A stretch of DNA of 8,621 bases from JAZDLC01 sp043802345 (lineage in GTDB: Bacteria; Planctomycetota; B15-G4; JADJEK01). The stretch covers positions 1 to 8,621 of the forward strand of contig JAZDLC010000432.1 in the NCBI GenBank assembly GCA_043802345.1. The letters run 5' to 3'. This document shows, piece by piece, positions 1-5,513 of this stretch; position 1 is the first letter of the stretch; each line of letters starts with the position of its first letter. Made by a program: the position numbers and the translations under genes. The notes under the pieces were generated by a model, which was not told the origin of the DNA, ran no database searches, and saw only the letters and a program-made list of their open reading frames with translations.

Positions 1-465
1 CGCATCTTCTGGTCGCCGCAACCAGAGATCGGTGTCGAGGATGAAAGTCGCCGGGCCCTGGTTGACCAAGCTCAACTGCATTTCCTCTCCGAACCGCCCC
101 TGCTCGACTGTAAGTCCATGGCCCTCCAGTAGTCGCACGAACTGCTCAAGAAGGCGGGACGCACGTTCCGGTCTCTCGGCCCGGTCGAACCCGGGCCGCC
201 GCCCCTTCTTCAGGTCTGCCAGCAGCGTGAACTGGGAGACGACCAGAACGCCGAGGCCGAGGTCGCACAGGCTGAGGTTCATCTTCCCATTCTCGTCCTC
301 GAAGATCCGGAGCTCAGCGACTTTGCGCGCCAGGATCTCCACGGCAGCGGAATCGTCCCCTCTTCTCGCACCCACCAGCACCACCGCTCCTCGTCCCACC
401 GAGCCCACGGTTTTCCCCGCGACACGGACTTCGCCGCGCGTAACCCGCTGGACGACTGCAATCAA
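1..465 (-). CDS. dtd: D-aminoacyl-tRNA deacylase (partial, C-terminal end at window edge)
   Basis: Cytoplasmic enzyme that hydrolyses D-amino acids (and mischarged glycine) from tRNA, a chiral proofreading step. The 155 visible residues begin MIAVVQRVTRG and carry both family motifs: SQFTL at residues 77-81 and NQGPAT at 135-140, which fits the NXGPXT Gly-cisPro signature. Bacterial members are usually about 145-155 residues, so the protein is essentially complete, but no stop codon lies inside the window. The start is TTG (465-463). It overlaps the TGA of the upstream TPR gene as TTGA and has a GGAGG Shine-Dalgarno 7 bases upstream, so translation is probably coupled. It is the last visible gene of the leftward group. 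Identity is near certain; only the extreme C-terminus is unknown. Confidence 0.95.
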   Translation of the reverse strand, partial: MIAVVQRVTRGEVRVAGKTVGSVGRGAVVLVGARRGDDSAAVEILARKVAELRIFEDENGKMNLSLCDLGLGVLVVSQFTLLADLKKGRRPGFDRAERPERASRLLEQFVRLLEGHGLTVEQGRFGEEMQLSLVNQGPATFILDTDLWLRRPEDA

Positions 466-1487
466 CGAATCGCCTCCGCGTGCAATCGCTGCTCCTCCAT
501 CCGCAGCTCGAGTTCCGACAGCCGCACGGGAGCGTACAGCAGCCGGTCGGCGATCGACTGCCGTTCCGCCTGCTCCCCCGCGAGGGCCATGAACTTCCTG
601 AAGCAATCGCCTGCCAGATCCGGCTGGTCAAGCTGTTCCTGGTAGAGCATTCCCAGATTGAACAAGGCAGACGGCTCTTTCGCGCAGACAGAGAGGTAGA
701 GCGATTCCGCGGCGTGGTACTTCTGCTGCTCGGTGAGGCAGACCGCCAGACCGACCACGGCCGCGGTCATGCCGCCATCGATGTCGAGCAGAACGCGATA
801 CAGTTCCTCCGCCTCGTCCGGTCGGTGCAGCTCCCGGTGCGTGATCGAGGCCAGGTTGTAGAGCGCCGTCAGATTTCCTCTCTGGTCGCGGAGATACAGC
901 TCGTAGTCACTGGCCGCGCCCTCGAAGTCCGCCAACTGGTCTCGCACGTAGGCCCGATGAAGCCTGGCGTTCCGATGGGCCGGATGGACCTCCAGGGCCC
1001 GGGTGAAGAGCTCTTCCGCTTTCTCGAAGCGCCCCGCCCGCGCCTCCAGGACTCCCAGACCATGAAGCGCCCAGGGGTGCTCCGGCGCGCGCTCCAGGGC
1101 GCGCAGCAGCAGCCTTTCTGCCGCCTCGCCCTCCTCGAGTGGGAGCAGGCGCGCCAGCAGAACGCAGGCAGCGGGATCATCCTGGCGCTCGTGGACGGCC
1201 TGCCGGGCTTCCGCCAGTACCTCCTTCTCGAGCGAAAGAGCCAGCCGGGTCTCCTGGCGGGCCAGGAGCGCGGGAAAGCAATCCGGCTGATAGGCCAGCG
1301 CCCGCTCCAGCGTGCGCAGGGCGGCCTCCGCCTCGCCATCCTCCAACAGTCGCTCCGCGTCCGTCACCAGATCGCGGACCGCCTGGGACGCCGGCAACCC
1401 TGGAACTGGCGGCCTGGGGGCGGAGCTGCAAGCCGGAATAACCTGCAGCAGCCCCAAGAGAGCCAGGAAAAGCCCAGATCCTTTCAG
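462..1487 (-). CDS. TPR-repeat lipoprotein, probable CTG start
   Basis: Predicted exported, lipid-anchored scaffold of 341 residues built of tetratricopeptide repeats, which usually bind protein partners. From the CTG at 1487-1485 the N-terminus reads MKGSGLFLALLGLLQVIPAC: one Lys, a hydrophobic core and a lipobox ending at Cys20. The mature part is helical with about six TPR-like units. The clearest unit (around residues 138-171) has the pattern W..L..L......F..A...F..AL...P; others lie near 35-68, 107-137, 205-238 and 240-305. A shorter TTG start at 1457 would cut off most of the signal peptide and has no Shine-Dalgarno, whereas CTG has AGGAGG 6 bases upstream. CTG overlaps the upstream stop as CTGA, and the gene's own TGA overlaps dtd as TTGA. 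The fold is well supported; the specific partner is unknown. Confidence 0.85.
   Translation of the reverse strand: MKGSGLFLALLGLLQVIPACSSAPRPPVPGLPASQAVRDLVTDAERLLEDGEAEAALRTLERALAYQPDCFPALLARQETRLALSLEKEVLAEARQAVHERQDDPAACVLLARLLPLEEGEAAERLLLRALERAPEHPWALHGLGVLEARAGRFEKAEELFTRALEVHPAHRNARLHRAYVRDQLADFEGAASDYELYLRDQRGNLTALYNLASITHRELHRPDEAEELYRVLLDIDGGMTAAVVGLAVCLTEQQKYHAAESLYLSVCAKEPSALFNLGMLYQEQLDQPDLAGDCFRKFMALAGEQAERQSIADRLLYAPVRLSELELRMEEQRLHAEAIR
473..477 (-). promoter_or_regulatory. Ribosome binding site of dtd
   Basis: GGAGG on the minus strand, 7 bases before the TTG start. It lies inside the last codons of the TPR gene. It decides the non-ATG start of dtd, which has no ATG near its conserved N-terminus. 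Confidence 0.75.
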
Positions 1488-2020
1488 CGCGAACCTCCTC
1501 GCACCGGAATCTCCCGGCCATCCTTGAGGTAGGACTTGATCTCGTGATTCCTGAGCACGATCCGATCGGCGGTCACGTCCAGTCCGTCACCGCGGAAGTG
1601 GGCCACGCCATTGGCGACCATCAGCAGGATCGGCGGTTGCTCCTGTTCCTTCAGGAGCGGCACATCGCTGAAGACCACTTCGATCTGCTCCCTGGCCTGG
1701 ATCCTCATGTTGCGGAAGGAGACCGAAACCGGGTTGCGGCCACCCTGGGAGCCGCGATTCCTCAGCGTGATCCGGTCCGGCGTGATCTCCTTGGTGTGGA
1801 AGTCCTCGTCGATGATCGGGGCAAGATCCCTGCGATATGCCCGCACAGCCTCGATCAGGACCCGATCCGCCGAGAGTTCGGTGGGAGACTCGATGAAGCG
1901 CTCGTACCGGTACGCCTCCGGCGGGAGCACCACCATCGGTCCCACGTCCTCCTCGGTGATACAGCCGGCGGAAAGACCCAGGGAGAGCAGGAGCAGCAGC
2001 AAAGAAGCTCTTCTCGTCAT
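1484..2020 (-). CDS. Lipoprotein with repeated ADRI motifs, possibly LptC/OstA-like
   Basis: A 178-residue predicted lipoprotein. A basic N-terminus (MTRR) is followed by a run of leucines and a lipobox LSAGC with Cys20. The mature region has three copies of a short motif: LSADRVLIE at residues 49-57, ITPDRITLRN at 79-88 and VTADRIVLRN at 149-158. Between the last two lie strand-rich stretches and a segment HFRGDGLDVTADRIVLRN. Alternating polar/hydrophobic strands with 'tADRi.l' turns recall the beta-jellyroll of OstA/LptA/LptC proteins in LPS export, and the size is close to LptC. LptC itself normally has an uncleaved membrane anchor, so that assignment is only inferred from motif style. The ATG start has a weak GAGGGG upstream. 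First gene of the leftward group; its stop overlaps the TPR gene. Confidence 0.78.
   Translation of the reverse strand: MTRRASLLLLLLSLGLSAGCITEEDVGPMVVLPPEAYRYERFIESPTELSADRVLIEAVRAYRRDLAPIIDEDFHTKEITPDRITLRNRGSQGGRNPVSVSFRNMRIQAREQIEVVFSDVPLLKEQEQPPILLMVANGVAHFRGDGLDVTADRIVLRNHEIKSYLKDGREIPVRGGSR
1494..1499 (-). promoter_or_regulatory. Ribosome binding site selecting a CTG start for the TPR lipoprotein
   Basis: A perfect AGGAGG on the minus strand, 6 bases before CTG (1487-1485). The same frame has no ATG, GTG or TTG between here and the signal-peptide core. It is embedded in the last codons of the preceding lipoprotein gene. Confidence 0.65.
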
Positions 2021-2210
2021 GAGCGCGACCCCTCAGATGAAAAAGGTGTACGCACGATTTTCGCGTCTTCATTCGCAAAGTCGAACGCTTTCGCGGGCCG
2101 TTGGAATTCGATTGATCTACTACCGGGCTCCACATATCTTCCGTCCACCCAATGGGCTGGGAGCGGCGGATTGGCGCGCTTTTGGAGCCTGTGCGAGCCC
2201 ATCTCTCTTG
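2021..2210. promoter_or_regulatory. Divergent intergenic region
   Basis: About 190 bases separate the two divergent gene groups. The stretch 2030-2150 is visibly richer in A/T than the coding DNA around it, as expected for promoters. Open frames cross it on the plus strand but show no protein-like composition, and the WPL-protein signal peptide begins only at 2211. No tRNA, inverted-repeat operator or terminator was recognised by eye. Confidence 0.6.
2112..2140 (+). promoter_or_regulatory. Candidate sigma70-type promoter for the WPL/mla operon
   Basis: TTGATC (2112-2117) and TATCTT (2135-2140) are separated by 17 bases. Each matches its consensus hexamer at four of six positions. Transcription would begin near 2147, giving a leader of about 64 bases before the GTG at 2211. 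It is seen by eye only, and the organism's sigma-factor consensus is unknown. Confidence 0.3.
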
Positions 2211-3908
2211 GTGGCGAGACCGACCACGAACTGGATTCTCCGCGCGCTGCTGCTGGTGGCCGCCTCCGGCTGTTCGGGAATCGAAGGGGATCTCGACCTT
2301 TCACCACTCTTCCGCACCGCCCAGCATCCGAACGCCGGCTACACCGACACCGACGCTCTCGGCCCCCTGCTCACCCATGTCACCGACGGCAGCACCTCTG
2401 AGTTCGGGATCCGGCCACTCTTCATGACCACCACTCGCCCCTGGCGGGGCAAGGAAGGCGGGGAGGATGAGGTCGTGACCTCGTTCATCGCGCCTTTTGG
2501 GAAGTACCATTCCAACCCGAGAACCACCCAGTTCCGCTTCTGGCCGCTGCTCTGGTACACCCGTGAGCGCACCGGCGCCGGCGGGATCGACACTGATTTC
2601 CTCTTCTTCCCGCTCCTGCTCACCGGCACGTCCACGCCGCCTCCTGGGGCCGAGGGGGCCGGAGAGCGCTCAGAAGGGTACTTTGCCCTCTTCCCGCTCA
2701 TCGGCCAGGTCAACTCGTTCGTCGGGTACGACAAGTTCCAGTTCCTGGCCTGGCCGCTGCTCCAGCGGCTCACGAAGCAGGTCTTCGATGAGGAAGAGGC
2801 CTTCACCTCGGTGGCGCTCCTCTTCGGCTTCACGACCGGAGCGCCCCGGGGCGGGTCATGGCATCTGCTGCCGCTCTATTATCAGAGCGCCTGGACCTAT
2901 CCCCCCTTCCGCGCGCCACAGTACCCGGAAGGGGCCGATCCCTCCAAACCGTTGCCGCGCTACGACAAGCGCAGCTACCTGTGGCCGTTTGTCCACTACC
3001 AGAAGCTTCAGCTCGACCGCGGGCCGGGGAAGGAGACCGAACTCTTCGCGATCTGGCCGCTCTTCAAGCGCGAGAAGTCGTACGACCACGAGTTCTGGAC
3101 CATCCTGTGGCCGCTCTTCCGCTACAACGTGGAGCGCCCACTCGACCGGGAGAGCGGTCAGGCCGCGCAGACGGAGGAGGCCGGCACGGGCGAGGACAAC
3201 CTGCTCATGCACATCCTGAGCCAGGCGGTCTTCAACTACGAGCGGACCCAGGACTACCTGCGCAGGAGGTTCCTGCTCCTCTTGTACGCCGACTACACCA
3301 GCCTGCCGACGAGTCGGCGCAATCGGATCGACTCCATCGCCATCCTCCAGCCGATCGGCTACTGGAGCCGCTCAGCCCAGAGGCTGGAGGCTGACGGAGG
3401 GTACCGGGACGACTCGGTCTACGTGCTCGCACCCTTCTTCCAGACGAGCAAGCGCTCCTACCTTGCTCCCAACGGGAAGGAGACCGGCGCCACCGACCGT
3501 TTCACCAAGCTCTGGCTGGTATTCAGCTACCAGTCGCGGGAGGACGGCTTCCGGGATATCAGCGCCATCCCGCTGCTGCCCCTGCGGATCGAGAAGTACG
3601 TGAAGGACTTCAACGACGCCTTCGGTGTGTTCCTGAACCTCTACCGGTACGAGCGCGCCCCCAAGGAACTGGGCGGCTACAGCCGGCACACGGTCTTCAT
3701 GAATCTGGTCAAGGCGTACTCGGACGAGCATGAGAGCAGCCTGAGCATCCCCTTGCTGTTCACCACGCGCACGGTCACCGAGAAAGGCATCACGAGGTAC
3801 TCGCGCCGCTTCCTGTCCGGTCTGTTTGGCTGGGGGGGCGCAGATGGCCCGGACGGCCAGTCCTCCCGGTCGCTACTATTGTTCTGGATTCCGATCGACT
3901 TCGGCTAG
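2211..3908 (+). CDS. WPL(L/F)-repeat lipoprotein of unknown function
   Basis: Not a family I can name. The 565-residue product starts with a lipoprotein signal (basic/polar N-terminus, RALLLVAASGC, lipidated Cys21); Ser22 after the Cys lets it pass to the outer membrane under the E. coli Lol rule. The mature protein is a long series of aromatic/hydrophobic strand-like segments centred on (W/F/x)PL(L/F/I/Y), separated by charged or Gly/Pro loops: SPLF 31, GPLL 51, RPLF 68, WPLL 111, FPLL 133, FPLI 161, WPLL 181, LPLY 220, WPF 258, WPLF 282, WPLF 300, QPIG 380, APFF 407, IPLL 453, IPLL 513, and a final FWIPIDFG. Spacing is about 20-40 residues, consistent with a beta-propeller, beta-solenoid or barrel. 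GTG at 2211 is chosen because it begins the signal peptide; TTG at 2208 is the alternative, and neither has a good Shine-Dalgarno. It leads the mla operon, 21 bases before the permease, so an envelope-lipid role is inferred. Confidence 0.87.
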   Translation: MARPTTNWILRALLLVAASGCSGIEGDLDLSPLFRTAQHPNAGYTDTDALGPLLTHVTDGSTSEFGIRPLFMTTTRPWRGKEGGEDEVVTSFIAPFGKYHSNPRTTQFRFWPLLWYTRERTGAGGIDTDFLFFPLLLTGTSTPPPGAEGAGERSEGYFALFPLIGQVNSFVGYDKFQFLAWPLLQRLTKQVFDEEEAFTSVALLFGFTTGAPRGGSWHLLPLYYQSAWTYPPFRAPQYPEGADPSKPLPRYDKRSYLWPFVHYQKLQLDRGPGKETELFAIWPLFKREKSYDHEFWTILWPLFRYNVERPLDRESGQAAQTEEAGTGEDNLLMHILSQAVFNYERTQDYLRRRFLLLLYADYTSLPTSRRNRIDSIAILQPIGYWSRSAQRLEADGGYRDDSVYVLAPFFQTSKRSYLAPNGKETGATDRFTKLWLVFSYQSREDGFRDISAIPLLPLRIEKYVKDFNDAFGVFLNLYRYERAPKELGGYSRHTVFMNLVKAYSDEHESSLSIPLLFTTRTVTEKGITRYSRRFLSGLFGWGGADGPDGQSSRSLLLFWIPIDFG

Positions 3909-3929
3909 CGGGAGCAGCAAACCAACAGC

Positions 3930-4724
3930 GTGGATCTCCTTCAATTCACAGGCCAGTTCCTGAGGCAGTCGATCAACGGCGCCGGCTACACAGTCCAGCT
4001 CTTCCTGAGCTCGGTCGTGCGGATGCCGCGGGCCGTGCTGCGGCTGCGCATGCTGCTGGATCAGATGTACACCTGCGGCATCAAGCCGCTGCCGGTGGTC
4101 GTGGTGGTCGGGGTGTTCACGGGGATCATCCTGGCGTACCAGACCGGGCTGGAGCTGGACCGTTTCGGCCAGCGGGAGAAGATCGCGGACATCATCGGCA
4201 TCGTGCTCTGCCGGGAGATGGGCCCGTTCATCACCGGCATCATCCTGACCGCCAGCGTGGGCGCGGCCATGGCGGCGGAGCTCGGCACCATGAAGGTCTC
4301 GGAGGAGATCGACGCCATCGAGTGCATGTCGATCGATCCGATCGAGTTCCTGGTCATGCCCCGGATCCTGGCCCTGGCGCTGCTGGCGCCGATCCTCACC
4401 TTCATTGGCGACGTGGTCGGCGTGATCGGAGGCGGCTTCATCAGCGAAAGCCAGCTCCAGATACCATGGAACCTCTACATCCGGGGAGTCGTCGACTCGC
4501 TCTCCGGATCGGCGGACGTCACCGGTCTGCCGAAAGATCTGTTCGTGGGGCTCGGCAAGGCGATCGTCTTCGGCCTCACCATCGCCACGGTCGGCTGCTC
4601 ATCCGGGCTGCGCACCAGCGGCGGCGCTCTCGGCGTGGGCCGGGCCACCCGCGGTGCGGTGGTGGTCTCGTTCATCCTGATCATCGTGTTCGGCTACTTC
4701 ATGACCTGGTTCTTCTACCCGTGA
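3930..4724 (+). CDS. mlaE: MlaE-family ABC transporter permease
   Basis: Inner-membrane permease of an MCE-type lipid transporter, 264 residues, the usual length for MlaE/YrbE. The family signature is clear: REMGPFITGIILTASVG (95-111) followed by AAMAAELGTMKVSEEIDAIE (112-131), the cytoplasmic coupling-helix region that contacts the ATPase. Hydrophobic segments fall near residues 55-70, 97-117, 146-172, 208-223 and 244-262. The start is GTG at 3930; GGGAG lies about 15 bases upstream, rather far, but the N-terminal length fits the family. The gene overlaps the ATPase gene by 4 bases (GTGA), typical of coupled subunits. MlaE works as a dimer with two MlaF ATPases and an MCE hexamer. Direction of lipid transport cannot be told from sequence. 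Confidence 0.96.
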   Translation: MDLLQFTGQFLRQSINGAGYTVQLFLSSVVRMPRAVLRLRMLLDQMYTCGIKPLPVVVVVGVFTGIILAYQTGLELDRFGQREKIADIIGIVLCREMGPFITGIILTASVGAAMAAELGTMKVSEEIDAIECMSIDPIEFLVMPRILALALLAPILTFIGDVVGVIGGGFISESQLQIPWNLYIRGVVDSLSGSADVTGLPKDLFVGLGKAIVFGLTIATVGCSSGLRTSGGALGVGRATRGAVVVSFILIIVFGYFMTWFFYP

Positions 4725-5497
4725 TACACCTCGAGAAGATCAACAAGTCGTTCGGCTCCCGCCGGGTGCTCATCAACTATGAGCTCCAGGTGAAGGAGGG
4801 GGAGACCTTCGTCATCATGGGGCCGTCGGGGATTGGCAAGAGCGTCACGCTGAAGCACATCGTCGGCCTGCTGCGGCCCGACTCTGGCAGGGTCGTCGTG
4901 GCTGGCCAGGAGGTCTCTTCCGCTTCCGGCGGCCTGCTGCGCAAGATCCGGTCGGAGATCGGCTACCTGTTCCAGAATGGGGCGCTGCTGAACTGGATGA
5001 CCGTGGGCGACAACGTGGCGCTGCCCCTCAGGGAAGGGCATGGCCAGCGGCTGAAGGCGGTGGAGATCGAGCGCATGGTGCTCGAGAAGCTGGCCACGGT
5101 GAACATGGCCACCGAGCGCGACAAGCTCCCTGCGGAGATTTCGGGCGGCATGCGCAAGCGGGCTGCTCTGGCCCGGGTGCTGGTGACGGAGCCGAAGATC
5201 ATCCTGTACGACGAGCCGACGGCCGGCCTTGATCCGCGCATGTCGTCGACCATCAGCAATCTGATCACCAGTGTACAAAGCCGCTTCGGCGTCACCTCGA
5301 TCGTGGTCACCCACGACCTGGCGCACGCCTACGACGTGGGCGACCGCATCGGCATGATGCATCTCGGGCGCCTGATCGAAATCGGGACACCCGAGGAGAT
5401 CCGCCGCTCCAAGAACCCTGTTGTCCGTGACTTCATCGAGGGGCGTCCGATCCTCTCGGTGGACGAGGAAACCAAGCTCGGCATGCATTTGCCGTGA
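4721..5497 (+). CDS. mlaF: MlaF-family ABC transporter ATP-binding protein
   Basis: Cytoplasmic ATPase driving the MlaE permease, 258 residues. All motifs are present: Walker A GPSGIGKS (34-41), Q-loop Gln85 in YLFQNGALL, signature ISGGM (140-144, the MlaF-type SGGM rather than SGGQ), Walker B IILYDEP (160-166) with catalytic Glu165, D-loop AGLDP, and switch His198 in VVTHDLAHAYDVGDRI. The C-terminal extension after about residue 235 (RPILSVDEETKLGMHLP) is short. The start is GTG at 4721, overlapping the permease stop as GTGA. No STAS protein (MlaB), which regulates MlaF in proteobacteria, is encoded in the window. Function is secure at family level; the cargo is unknown. Confidence 0.97.
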   Translation: MIHLEKINKSFGSRRVLINYELQVKEGETFVIMGPSGIGKSVTLKHIVGLLRPDSGRVVVAGQEVSSASGGLLRKIRSEIGYLFQNGALLNWMTVGDNVALPLREGHGQRLKAVEIERMVLEKLATVNMATERDKLPAEISGGMRKRAALARVLVTEPKIILYDEPTAGLDPRMSSTISNLITSVQSRFGVTSIVVTHDLAHAYDVGDRIGMMHLGRLIEIGTPEEIRRSKNPVVRDFIEGRPILSVDEETKLGMHLP

Positions 5498-5503
5498 GCA
5501 TCC

Positions 5504-5508
5504 GGAGG
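5504..5508 (+). promoter_or_regulatory. Ribosome binding site of the MCE gene
   Basis: GGAGG 5 bases before ATG 5514. It sits in the 16-base gap after mlaF and fixes the start just ahead of the transmembrane anchor, ruling out in-frame extension back into mlaF. Confidence 0.75.
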
Positions 5509-5513
5509 CCGTA

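Noticed and set aside
480..1532. 350-codon plus-strand open frame
   Set aside because: It is antisense to the TPR lipoprotein, rich in Gln/Arg without domain structure, and explained by GC-rich codon bias; the minus-strand reading has clear TPR periodicity.
1611..2210. In-frame extension of the WPL protein upstream to ATG 1611 (a 765-residue reading)
   Set aside because: The extension runs antisense through the ADRI lipoprotein and the divergent promoter region, has Ser/Arg-rich shadow composition, and would bury the lipoprotein signal peptide that begins at 2211.
3909..3929. Possible terminator or promoter between the WPL gene and mlaE
   Set aside because: Only 21 bases, with no stem-loop or T-tract; read as continuous operon.
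4322..4720. N-terminal extension of the MlaF reading into mlaE
   Set aside because: The extra 133 codons are Arg/His-rich shadow of mlaE; the ABC domain starts at the GTG at 4721, which gives the family length.
5421..5513. Start of the MCE protein at 5421 inside mlaF
   Set aside because: The ATG at 5514 has GGAGG 5 bases upstream and directly precedes the membrane anchor; the extension is Ser/Arg-rich and overlaps mlaF.
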